From Caballeronia sp. SBC1 (GTDB taxonomy: Bacteria > Pseudomonadota > Gammaproteobacteria > Burkholderiales > Burkholderiaceae), in assembly GCF_011493005.1 (NCBI RefSeq), contig NZ_CP049156.1, positions 1,674,001-1,738,000 of the forward strand: a stretch of DNA of 64,000 bases. The letters are read 5' to 3'. The stretch's first letter is position 1, and each line of letters begins with the position of its first letter. Positions 48,121 through 55,999 of the stretch are shown piece by piece. The translations under genes were made by a program, and so were the position numbers. The notes beneath the pieces were generated by a model. The model saw only the letters and a list, made by a program, of their open reading frames with translations. It was not told where the DNA came from and made no database searches.

Positions 48121-48987
48121 TTGAGCAAACGCGCTGGCTTGGCCGATATTTTGGTAAAAGACGAAGCAGGCATTCTTGCCACCTGGGTTGCGGAGCAACT
48201 TTCGGCCGAGGCGAAGCAGGGCACACTTTCTGAAGCCGAGATCAAGGAGACTTCGCGTGCCTTCCTGTCGGTATTTTCGACTGCCGTAAAAAACGATTAC
48301 AGCGAGAATATTACCGGCTCCGAGTGGGACGACGTCCGTGCCCACCTCGCGAAGCTGTCGCGTGAACGCGTGGTTCAAGGGTTTTCCTCGGAAGACACCG
48401 CGACCTTCATCTTCTCGCTGAAAAAGCCGTTGTTCGACAGCTTGCGCAAATCCGGCGACGACGGCGATCGTCTGAACGACGAATTCTGGAAGTTGACGCA
48501 AGTCCTGGACAAGCTTGGGCTTGTCACGGTCTCCGAGTATCAGAAGAGCCGGCAGCAAATCATCGAGCGGCAGCAGCAGGAGTTGCTCGATCTGACTACA
48601 CCGGTGGTCAAACTGTGGGATTCGATCGTCGCGCTGCCGCTGATCGGTACGCTTGATAGCGAACGCACGCAGGTCGTTATGGAAAGCCTGCTCGACTCGA
48701 TCGTGGAGAATGAAGCGGCAATCGCGATCATCGATATTACCGGCGTCCCAACAGTCGATACGCTGGTCGCGCAGCATTTGCTCAAGACGGTGGCGGCGGC
48801 ACGCTTGATGGGCGCCGAGTGCATCATCAGCGGCATTCGCCCGCAAATTGCGCAAACCATTGTGCACCTGGGCGTGGACTTGGGCGATGTGGTCACCAAG
48901 GCCACGCTTGCCGAGGCGTTGAAGATTGCGCTGCGCCGGGTCGGGTTGACAGTGGGCAAACTCGGTAGCGTGAAAGCAGGCGAATAG
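48121..48987 (+). CDS. rsbR: RsbR-type stressosome protein (STAS domain)
   Basis: A 288-residue protein with a helical N-terminal sensory domain of the RsbRD type (SKRAGLADILVKDEAGILAT) and a C-terminal STAS domain (about 165-280) containing IIDITGVPTVDTLVAQHLL and GIRPQIAQTIVHLGVDL. RsbR with RsbS forms the large stressosome particle in Bacillus and its Thr residues in the STAS domain are phosphorylated by RsbT. The VDT motif keeps the Thr. The start is TTG 48121, preceded by AGGAG at good distance. It leads a tightly spaced five-gene operon; the next gene starts 2 bases later. Confidence 0.9.
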   Translation: MSKRAGLADILVKDEAGILATWVAEQLSAEAKQGTLSEAEIKETSRAFLSVFSTAVKNDYSENITGSEWDDVRAHLAKLSRERVVQGFSSEDTATFIFSLKKPLFDSLRKSGDDGDRLNDEFWKLTQVLDKLGLVTVSEYQKSRQQIIERQQQELLDLTTPVVKLWDSIVALPLIGTLDSERTQVVMESLLDSIVENEAAIAIIDITGVPTVDTLVAQHLLKTVAAARLMGAECIISGIRPQIAQTIVHLGVDLGDVVTKATLAEALKIALRRVGLTVGKLGSVKAGE

Positions 48988-48989
48988 GC

Positions 48990-49376
48990 ATGGAGCAAAT
49001 TCCGATTCTCAAGCTCGGCGACTTTTTGCTGGTGTCGATCCAGGTCGAGCTTCACGATGAGTTGGTCCTGAATCTCCAGGACGACCTGACATCACGCATC
49101 GAGAAGACGCATGCCCGGGGTGTGCTGATCGATATCTCGGCGTTGGAGATTGTCGACTCGTTCATCGGCCGCACGCTGGGACACATCGCTGCCATGGCGC
49201 GCGTGCTTGATGCCACTACGGTGCTCGTCGGCATGCGCCCCGCGGTGGCGATTACGCTGGTCGAACTCGGGATGTCGCTCAAAGGGATTCGCACGGCGCT
49301 CGACATCGACAAAGGCATGGCCTTGCTGCGCCGGTCGCTCGACGAAGCCTCGGACGAGACGGGAGTATCCTCATAG
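48990..49376 (+). CDS. rsbS: RsbS-type STAS scaffold protein
   Basis: A 128-residue single STAS domain protein. The phospho-acceptor Ser is in LEIVDSFIGRTL, the position of Ser59 in Bacillus RsbS; GMRPAVAITLVELGMSLKG is the other hallmark. RsbS holds RsbT in the stressosome until phosphorylated. It starts 2 bases after the rsbR-like gene and its stop overlaps the presumed beginning of rsbT. Confidence 0.93.
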   Translation: MEQIPILKLGDFLLVSIQVELHDELVLNLQDDLTSRIEKTHARGVLIDISALEIVDSFIGRTLGHIAAMARVLDATTVLVGMRPAVAITLVELGMSLKGIRTALDIDKGMALLRRSLDEASDETGVSS

Positions 49377-49783
49377 TCACCCTGAGCCCCGCCGTCCTGG
49401 AAATACGTACATCCGATCAAGTCAACGGCGCGCGAAAATTCATACAGGAACTCGCGACAAAAATGGCTTTCGGAACGCTTGAGCGAACCAAGTTCGTAAC
49501 GGCGGCGAGCGAGCTTGCGCGTAATACACTCGTACACGGCAAGGGGGGCACGGTCACGGTTTTCGAGCTCGAGAACAACGGGCGTGCTGGCATCAAACTG
49601 GTTTTCACGGATCAGGGTCCGGGGATTCCGGATATCGACCGGGCAATGGAAGACGGTTACAGCACCGCTAAAAGCATGGGACTGGGCCTGGGTGGCGCAC
49701 GTCGTCTGGTCAACGAATTCGACATTACGTCGGCGGTCAATGTCGGGACTACAGTGAGCATTACCCAATGGAAGAGGCGCTGA
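49373..49783 (+). CDS. rsbT: RsbT-type serine kinase (unusual start)
   Basis: Switch kinase of the stressosome; after stress it phosphorylates RsbR/RsbS and leaves to activate a partner. The GHKL ATPase boxes are VTAASELARN, DQGPGIPDID and GLGLGGARRLVNEF. The first ATG is at 49463, but family similarity extends about 30 residues upstream (LEIRTSDQVNGARKFIQEL), where no ATG, GTG or TTG exists in frame. The start given is ATA 49373, overlapping the rsbS stop and lying 7 bases after GGGAG; CTG 49382 or CTG 49397 are other options. The exact start is therefore uncertain, the gene itself is not. Confidence 0.85.
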   Translation: MVTLSPAVLEIRTSDQVNGARKFIQELATKMAFGTLERTKFVTAASELARNTLVHGKGGTVTVFELENNGRAGIKLVFTDQGPGIPDIDRAMEDGYSTAKSMGLGLGGARRLVNEFDITSAVNVGTTVSITQWKRR

Positions 49784-50781
49784 TGGACTATGCGCTGAGT
49801 CTCACGGATCAAAGCGGCGTAGCCGAAGCGCGGCGGGCGACCATCAAGCTCGCTCAAAGCCTGGGTTTCTCCGAGCGATACCAGGCCGACGCCGCGTTGG
49901 TCGCGAGCGAAGCCGCGACCAACATCATCAAGTACGCGGGGCGCGGCGAAATTTTGCTGCGGCAATATATGAGCGGCGACGTCGCCGGGATCGAATTGCT
50001 CGCGCTAGACCGCGGGCCGGGTATCGCGAATCTCGATGCGGCCCGGCGTGATGGCTTTTCAACGGGCGGCAGTCTGGGAGCGGGGTTGGGCACCATGTCC
50101 CGTCAATCGCATCTCTTCGACATTTACTCCGTCGCGGGCGCGGGTACTGCCGTGCTCGCGCGCATCCAGAACGCCAAATCGCAGGTGGCGGATGCGTCGC
50201 GCTATTCTGTCGGGGCACGATCGACGCCGAAGGCGAACCAGGAAGTGTGCGGCGACGCGTGGGGTGTCGAGGAACGTGACGGTCGAATGCGTACTGTCCT
50301 TCTCGATGGCCTCGGTCACGGTCCGCTGGCGTCGGACGCGTCACGGCGCGCGGTGGATATCTTTCGCCAAGCCGGTCGCATAGACACGCCCGCCAGCATT
50401 CTCCGGCACGCGCACGAAGGCCTCAAGGGGTCACGCGGGGCGGTGATGGCGGTAGCGGAGATTGATATGGCTGCAGGCTCGGTCAAGTTTGCCGGGGTTG
50501 GCAATATCGTCGGAATCGTGGTGTCCGGCGAAGCCAGTCAGCATCTGCTTTCCACCGATGGCACGGTCGGCTACAACATGCGCCTGGTCCGCGAGGCCTC
50601 GGTTGACTGGACTGCCCGCAGTGCGATGATCCTGACAACGGATGGCTTGTCGACGCGCTGGAACCTGAACCGGCATGCGGGCCTGATTCAACACCATCCG
50701 AGCCTGATCGCGGCCGTGTTGCATCGCGACTTCGCGCGTGATTCGGACGATGCAACCGTTGTTGTCGTCAAGGCGGTTTGA
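49783..50781 (+). CDS. RsbX-type PP2C phosphatase with N-terminal anti-sigma-like ATPase domain
   Basis: A 332-residue two-domain protein. The first 130 residues are a GHKL ATPase of the RsbT/SpoIIAB kind (DAALVASEAATNIIKYAG, LDRGPGIAN, SLGAGLGTM). The rest is a SpoIIE/RsbX-like PP2C phosphatase (VLLDGLGHGPLA, AGVGNIVGIVV, ILTTDGLSTRW, DSDDATVVV) with the metal-binding Asp residues present. In Bacillus, RsbX dephosphorylates RsbR/RsbS to reset the stressosome but is a lone PP2C domain. ATG 49783 overlaps the rsbT stop (TGATG) and has GAAGAGG upstream. Confidence 0.88.
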   Translation: MDYALSLTDQSGVAEARRATIKLAQSLGFSERYQADAALVASEAATNIIKYAGRGEILLRQYMSGDVAGIELLALDRGPGIANLDAARRDGFSTGGSLGAGLGTMSRQSHLFDIYSVAGAGTAVLARIQNAKSQVADASRYSVGARSTPKANQEVCGDAWGVEERDGRMRTVLLDGLGHGPLASDASRRAVDIFRQAGRIDTPASILRHAHEGLKGSRGAVMAVAEIDMAAGSVKFAGVGNIVGIVVSGEASQHLLSTDGTVGYNMRLVREASVDWTARSAMILTTDGLSTRWNLNRHAGLIQHHPSLIAAVLHRDFARDSDDATVVVVKAV

Positions 50782-50782
50782 C

Positions 50783-52477
50783 ATGCTTCATCGAATTCTT
50801 TCCACACCGATCAGCAGCAATCTCAGCCTCGTCGCAATTCGCGACCGGTCGCGCCAGGTGGGTGAGTTATTCGGGCTCGACAATCTGCAGCGTACGCGTT
50901 TCATCACCGCTATTTCGGAAATCGCGCGCAATGCTGTGCAGTTCGCCGGCGGAGGCACGCTGACCTTCCTAGTCGGCGACGCCAGCGAAGCGATCAACAT
51001 GCAATGCGTGGTCGCGCAGATCACGGATAAGGGCCCCGGCATTGCAAACCTCGACGAACTCCTCGCCGATGCGTCCCACGGCGAGAAATCGTTGAGCATT
51101 GGTATCCCGGGTAGCCGGCGAATGGCCGACGGCTTCTTTGTCAGTTCACAGCCCGGCCAGGGTACGACGGTCTCGCTTGAAATGTTTCTTCCCCGCGATA
51201 CGCCGCGCCTGACTACTGCTCAGTTGAACGGACTGGTCGAGCAGTTAACGCGTAGGAAGGCGCAAACGCCCGTCGAAGAGTTGGAACGCCAGAATCGCGA
51301 CATGTTGCTCGCACTTGAAGAACTGCGCCGCAACAAGGCGGAACTCGAAGACGCGGACGCTCGCAAGAACGAGTTTCTCGCGATGCTCGCGCACGAATTG
51401 CGCAATCCGCTCTCGGCGATTTCCTTGTCGCTTGAAGTGGCGCAGCGCAGCGCCGAGCCGATTGGCGACATGCAGGCCAAGACCTTCGCGGTGATCGGTC
51501 GTCAGACGCAGCATCTTTCCCACATGGTCAACGATCTGCTCGACGTGTCCCGGCTGACGCGCGGCAAAGTGGAGTTGAAGACAGAGATTGTTCGTATCGA
51601 GACACTGATTGATGGCGCCGTGGAGATGACCGCAGCCGAAGTGGCGCGCTACGGGCATCGCGTGCTGGTCGAGTATCCGCCCGAACCCGTCATGGTCCGT
51701 GTCGATCCCGGCCGGTTAAAACAGGTGTTCAGCAACATCATTCACAACGCCGCGCGCTATACGTCTCAAGCCGATGAAATCCAAATTGGGGTGACGGTCG
51801 ACGACATCAGTGTGCGCGTGAAAGTAATCGATCGCGGCATTGGCATTGACGACAACATGTTGCCGCGGGTTTTCGATCTGTTTGCGCAAGCGTCCATGGG
51901 TTTGGGACGACAGGAATCCGGTCTGGGTATCGGGTTGACGGTTGTGCAACGGCTCGTGCGCGATCACAGCGGTACGGTCACGGTGGAAAGCCCGGGCATC
52001 GGGCGAGGCAGCACCTTCGTGGTTGAATTGCCGCGGGTTCACGATCTTGTACCGGATGCACCGGAGACCTTCGCCGATGCACACGGAGGCTATGCGCAAC
52101 GCATGCTGCTCGTGGACGACAACGAAGACTCCCTGCGCGCATTGGAAGCATTGCTGGCTATGAATGGTCACGAATGTCAAACCGCGCTCGACGGGAAAAC
52201 GGCGTTGTCTCCCGACACGGTGTTCAGGCCGACAGTCGCAATCATCGATATTGGTCTGCCCGACATGTCCGGTTTCGATGTCGCTCTCGGTTTGCGTGAG
52301 CGCTTTAATACGGAACCGCTGACATTAGTTGCTCTAAGTGGTTACGCGACGGCGGACTTCCATAAGGAAGCGATCGAAGCAGGGTTTGACTACTATTTTG
52401 CTAAGCCGGTGCCAATCGACAGGCTATTCGATTTACTTGAGACTTTGCCCAGCCCGAAGCCGATTGCTTCCCTGTAA
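50783..52477 (+). CDS. Hybrid histidine kinase with N-terminal RsbT-like domain
   Basis: A 564-residue cytosolic protein, last gene of the stressosome operon (start 1 base after the previous stop). Domains: RsbT-like GHKL ATPase (about 10-137; ISEIARNAVQFAGGG, DKGPGIANL, with a weak second box SIGIPGSRRMAD); coiled-coil linker (165-195); dimerisation domain with phospho-His204 in AHELRNPLSAI; second ATPase domain (DRGIGIDD, SGLGIGLTVV); receiver with Asp489 in IIDIGLPDMSG. No membrane segment or DNA-binding domain. It is the probable output of the stressosome: RsbT or its own RsbT-like domain could respond to the RsbR/RsbS particle and drive phosphotransfer to an unlinked regulator (inference). 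Confidence 0.9.
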   Translation: MLHRILSTPISSNLSLVAIRDRSRQVGELFGLDNLQRTRFITAISEIARNAVQFAGGGTLTFLVGDASEAINMQCVVAQITDKGPGIANLDELLADASHGEKSLSIGIPGSRRMADGFFVSSQPGQGTTVSLEMFLPRDTPRLTTAQLNGLVEQLTRRKAQTPVEELERQNRDMLLALEELRRNKAELEDADARKNEFLAMLAHELRNPLSAISLSLEVAQRSAEPIGDMQAKTFAVIGRQTQHLSHMVNDLLDVSRLTRGKVELKTEIVRIETLIDGAVEMTAAEVARYGHRVLVEYPPEPVMVRVDPGRLKQVFSNIIHNAARYTSQADEIQIGVTVDDISVRVKVIDRGIGIDDNMLPRVFDLFAQASMGLGRQESGLGIGLTVVQRLVRDHSGTVTVESPGIGRGSTFVVELPRVHDLVPDAPETFADAHGGYAQRMLLVDDNEDSLRALEALLAMNGHECQTALDGKTALSPDTVFRPTVAIIDIGLPDMSGFDVALGLRERFNTEPLTLVALSGYATADFHKEAIEAGFDYYFAKPVPIDRLFDLLETLPSPKPIASL

Positions 52478-52653
52478 ACGCTTTTGCTTTGACCGTGGAC
52501 TCAGGCTAGTCCTGGACCACGCGCCTCAAGCAAATTCCCGATATCCGGTTCAGCCCAAGCTACCATCAAATTAGGAAGTAACCGGTGGGCCCGTTGTCGC
52601 CGCCAGAACCCGCGATTCCTGGAGCCGAGCGTGCACCCGCCCCGGCTGCAGCC

Positions 52654-52990
52654 GACAACTTGCAGCAGAACGGAAAACAGTGCCAAGCCGATGGTATAGA
52701 GCAGCACGGAACCGCCAATGACAAGATTGACCGCCGCGCCCATCGCGGGCGGGTCGACGGCAATGGCCACCAGCAGTAGAAACACGGACCCGTACAAGAG
52801 CCACGCGGGATAACGGCGCCGGATATTAGTAGCAAGACCATGGCCGCTCACCCGTCCCAACCACGCACTGATGACTTGAATAACCACCATCAGCGGGTAG
52901 GTGACAATGATTGTCCACAGCATGTTGAAGCTGAATTGCGCACCCGCTTGCGAGTAAGTGGCGATGCCGCCCGTTACGGGTGCGCCTCCC
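52654..52990 (-). pseudogene. NRAMP-family metal transporter remnant
   Basis: On the minus strand, GGIATYSQAGAQF followed by LLWT-like MLWTIIVTYPLMVVIQ and RVSGHGLATNIRRRYP closely resembles the first membrane segments of NRAMP divalent-metal transporters, followed by a weaker match through MGAAVNLVIGGSVLLY. Only about 110 residues match; the normal protein has over 400. The conserved DPSG before GIATYSQ is lost (reads VTGG), the upstream part is absent, and after residue ~90 from the internal Met the sequence departs. An 11-base tandem duplication (52991-53012) sits at the broken 5-prime end. It is not expected to be functional. Confidence 0.75.
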
Positions 52991-53041
52991 GTCGCTTGGG
53001 AGTCGCTTGGGACTCGGTGCGCGGCGCGCCGGAATTTGTAT

Positions 53042-53761
53042 TCAGATCTCCATCAGATCTGGCAGCAGCCTGTCGAACTCGGTTTTCACCACGCGATAGC
53101 ACTCGCATACACGCTTTTCGAGGCCGGGCCGGTTCACCACCTCGACGTGTCCATGGCTGTAGCGGATCAGTCCAGCATCTTGTAATCTCAGTGCCACCTC
53201 CGTGACTTCTGAGCGCCCGACACCGAGCATGTTTGCGATCAATCCCTCTGTCATCGTGAGCTCGTTGGAGGGTAATCGGTCGATGCTGAGTAGCAGCCAC
53301 CGGCACAATTGCTGATCGATAGAATGATGGCGATTGCAAACTGCGGTCTGAGCCATCTGCGTAATCAACGCCTGGGTGTAGCGCAGCAATAATCGCTGGA
53401 CAGGACCGGCGCGCCGAAACTCTTCTTTCAAGACATGGGACCTCAGCCTATACGCTTCTCCGGCGTTTTGAACAACCGCGCGGCTCGGCGTTGTCTCTCC
53501 GCCCATGAACAGTGAGATGCCAATCAAACCCTCGTTGCCGACGATCGCGATTTCGGCCGACGCGCCATCTTCCAGTACATAAAGCAGCGATACGATCGAT
53601 GTCGTAGGGAAGTAGAGGTGGCCGAGCCGGTCGCCAGACTCGTACACAACTTTTCCCAACGGCATTTTGACCCGTACCAAATGCGGCGCCATGCGCCTCC
53701 ACTCGGTCTCCGGCAAAACCGACAAAAGGTGATTTTCTCTGGCATCGTCGATATCAACCAT
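53042..53761 (-). CDS. Crp/Fnr-family transcriptional regulator
   Basis: A 239-residue regulator with an N-terminal cyclic-nucleotide-type sensor fold (about 10-130; GKVVYESGDRLGHLYFP and VGNEGLIGISLFMGG) and a C-terminal winged helix (about 165-230; MTEGLIANMLGVGRSEVTEVA). The Arg and Glu residues that bind cAMP in Crp are not evident, nor are the Cys of Fnr, so the ligand is unknown. Proteins of this subgroup are common in Burkholderiaceae and Rhizobiales in multiple copies. It lies between a transporter remnant and several small unknown genes and may control nearby signalling genes (inference). Confidence 0.88.
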   Translation of the reverse strand: MVDIDDARENHLLSVLPETEWRRMAPHLVRVKMPLGKVVYESGDRLGHLYFPTTSIVSLLYVLEDGASAEIAIVGNEGLIGISLFMGGETTPSRAVVQNAGEAYRLRSHVLKEEFRRAGPVQRLLLRYTQALITQMAQTAVCNRHHSIDQQLCRWLLLSIDRLPSNELTMTEGLIANMLGVGRSEVTEVALRLQDAGLIRYSHGHVEVVNRPGLEKRVCECYRVVKTEFDRLLPDLMEI

Positions 53762-54513
53762 ATTGACCCCAGCTTGCTGGTTACTGGTCCGAATATATTA
53801 CGACTATAGCTCGACCGTTCCAGGATTTGAACTACCGGCAAGCGCTGCCTTAACCGGTCCACTGCGTGTCGACAGATGGCGAATATCGTATTCATCTCCG
53901 TTTGATTAAAAGCGGATCGAGAAGATCTTTAACGTCGGCCCCGCTCGCGTGGAACGATCCGCGTGCGCAAGCGGTTTACATCCAGGCATGACGACGAAAG
54001 ACTCGCGCATGGCGTTATTGGACACCTTCCTACGGAATCCATGGACGAGCGCATACCGGCGTAGCTGCAGCGCCGACCAGACGCACAACGTGTAAGTGCC
54101 TAGTCGGAATAGCGGATCACTCCGTTGGGACTGCGTTGCCCTGATACTCGCCCAGTTTCCGCAGAACCATTTCGGTATCCATATCATTGCAAAATTGCGC
54201 AACCAACGAAAAGGCGGCTGAAAACGGCGAGCAGCACAGCAAATTACCCTGAGCGAGTGATTCAAAGTGCTAATGCATCTTTTCAAAATCCTTCGCATGC
54301 CAAATCGAGCCTGTCAGCGGCCCGCGCAACGTTGTCATCAATGCATTGTCTTTGTCGTGGGGCTCATCACTTTTCCGACGTTTTCGTTCGCCGCGACGCT
54401 TTTCTCTGCGGGTCGAATGAGCGTGATCGGCCATCTAGAACCCTTCGGGAGCCTGTGTTTTCGTCATTTCAGTGGAGACCTGGTTTTGGGTGATAGCGCA
54501 TTGCCGGAGGGCA
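53762..54513. other. Region without a clear gene
   Basis: About 750 bases. It contains the promoter side of the Crp/Fnr gene. A plus-strand frame 54267-54533 encodes a hydrophobic segment ending in FSFAATLFSAG like a signal peptide, but lacks a ribosome site and overlaps the next small gene. A minus-strand frame 53906-54298 is not recognisable. Nothing here can be firmly assigned. Confidence 0.4.
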
Positions 54514-54789
54514 ATGGAACAGCAATTGCGTGAGTATCTGAATCCTCAACTACTTGAGGACGGAGGCACCATGCAAATGACTCATAAGGGCTACTGCATT
54601 GAGCTCACGTCGACGTGCATAGGGCACGCCTATATGGCTCAAGCAGTGATTCGAGCGTCCACCGCCAGACACGCGCGGCGGGGTTTCGCGGTGCGTTCAT
54701 CAGGTGCGATGGGAAGGTTTAGTTCCCCAGACGAGGCCGTGATACGCGTGCTCAACTGGGCATTTTTGGAAATCGACGGAGGAAGGTAA
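54514..54789 (+). CDS. Hypothetical small protein
   Basis: A 91-residue protein, not recognised. It begins MEQQLREYLNPQLLEDGG and contains two Cys (YCIELTSTCIG) and a basic central part. GGAGG lies immediately upstream of ATG 54514, at a short distance, which supports translation; the frame also opens at 54472. No membrane segment is seen. Confidence 0.45.
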   Translation: MEQQLREYLNPQLLEDGGTMQMTHKGYCIELTSTCIGHAYMAQAVIRASTARHARRGFAVRSSGAMGRFSSPDEAVIRVLNWAFLEIDGGR

Positions 54790-54864
54790 AGCATTAGGCC
54801 AGCAGGATGCGACAGGGAGACTGGTATTTGGCCTCGGCGGACCGAGTTGGGATAGCGACCGCAC

Positions 54865-55116
54865 CTAGGCGCTCGTGCTTTTGATGAGCAGCAGACTGAT
54901 TCCCCCGAGACAAGTCGCCAGGACGCAATACCACCAGAATGATTTCGGCAGGGGGTTCCATAGTTTAGATAGAGCCCAGACGCCAAAGGCCAGGAAAAGC
55001 GACCCGAACACAAATGCCCAGGCGCCGCTGAGGTGCCATAAACCATAGATGACAACCAGCACGATGGCTACAAAAGCGCCAGGTCCGTTGATTCGTAATG
55101 GCGCGCGTTTATCCAT
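54865..55116 (-). CDS. Small integral membrane protein
   Basis: An 83-residue protein with three hydrophobic segments (about 13-30, 33-47 and 59-79) separated by short loops, starting MDKRAPLRINGPGAF. GGAGACGCAG lies before the start. Function is unknown; small proteins like this occur near stress regulators in many soil bacteria, but that is not evidence of a role. Confidence 0.6.
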   Translation of the reverse strand: MDKRAPLRINGPGAFVAIVLVVIYGLWHLSGAWAFVFGSLFLAFGVWALSKLWNPLPKSFWWYCVLATCLGGISLLLIKSTSA

Positions 55117-55391
55117 ACTGCGTCTCCGAAGCGGGTCGCTTTGCCGTCCAAGACTGTAATACGGCAGTCCGAAGAAAAACCTTAGATTTTCTTGCGCTGC
55201 TCACTTGTTATGAATCAGATGACGCTTGGCCGCCGGATTTCGCGCCAGCATACATAGGATGACCTACAGAGTGTCAGCATTTAATGCCGGGGCAACCCCC
55301 GGGGCCAGGCCCACAGCAGCGAGATACCGCTCAATACGTTGCGATTTCACTCTCGGATTCACTTCGAATCTTGGCAGCGGTTACTTAGCGG

Positions 55392-55829
55392 TTACTTATC
55401 TCTCAGCAAGAAAGTCCAGATTAGTGCAAGGAGGGTGGTAGGCGGTTGCCCTTTCTGACAGTACCCGTCGAACTCGTGGTCTACGAGATGCCGCCGTACC
55501 TCTTCTTCGTCGAGCGCGGTAAAGGCGATAATGGCAATGCCCTGGGTCGTTACATCGGCGCGCATGGCTCGGGATGCCTCTATGCCGCTGCAATAGGGCA
55601 TGGAGATGTCCATTACAATCACGTCCGGCAACCAGCTCCTGGCGGCCGCGATGGCTTCGGCGCCGCCATAGGCGGGTCGCGATTCAATGTCTTCGAACCC
55701 GAGGTAAGTGACCAGGGCCTCGGCTGCGCTCTGGTTGTCGTCAACGACAAGCACGCGGGGTGACGTGCCGTCCACGTAATTGATGCGCTTTGTCCACGCC
55801 CGCGCCCGTTCATTTTGTATCCAGGACAT
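55392..55829 (-). CDS. Stand-alone receiver domain protein
   Basis: A 145-residue response-regulator receiver without output domain. The acidic pocket is in RVLVVDDNQSAAE (Asp30, Asp31), the phosphorylation site is Asp74 in VIVMDISMPYCSG, the switch Thr is in IIAFTALDEEE, and the conserved Lys is in YCQKGQPP. CheY-like or phosphorelay intermediates have this form. It lies divergent from rsbQ, and both hybrid kinases nearby lack an output module, so it may take phosphate from them (inference). It is followed by no gene on its strand for 270 bases. Confidence 0.88.
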   Translation of the reverse strand: MSWIQNERARAWTKRINYVDGTSPRVLVVDDNQSAAEALVTYLGFEDIESRPAYGGAEAIAAARSWLPDVIVMDISMPYCSGIEASRAMRADVTTQGIAIIAFTALDEEEVRRHLVDHEFDGYCQKGQPPTTLLALIWTFLLRDK

Positions 55830-55999
55830 AAGCCTTCTTATATGTTTAACGTGTGCGTTTCTGACAGGGTGTCAGCGTGTGTAGCGCGCAATTTTCAGAC
55901 CCGAAAAAAATTAGTCCGAGAACAATCCTTGCTCTTTCAACACGCGCAAGGAAGTGAAGAATCAATTACCGATTTCCTTAGTAGACTTATTTTGCAGGT

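Noticed and set aside
54267..54533. Frame with a signal-like hydrophobic segment
   Set aside because: No ribosome site and overlap with a better supported small gene; kept only as a remark in the region entry.
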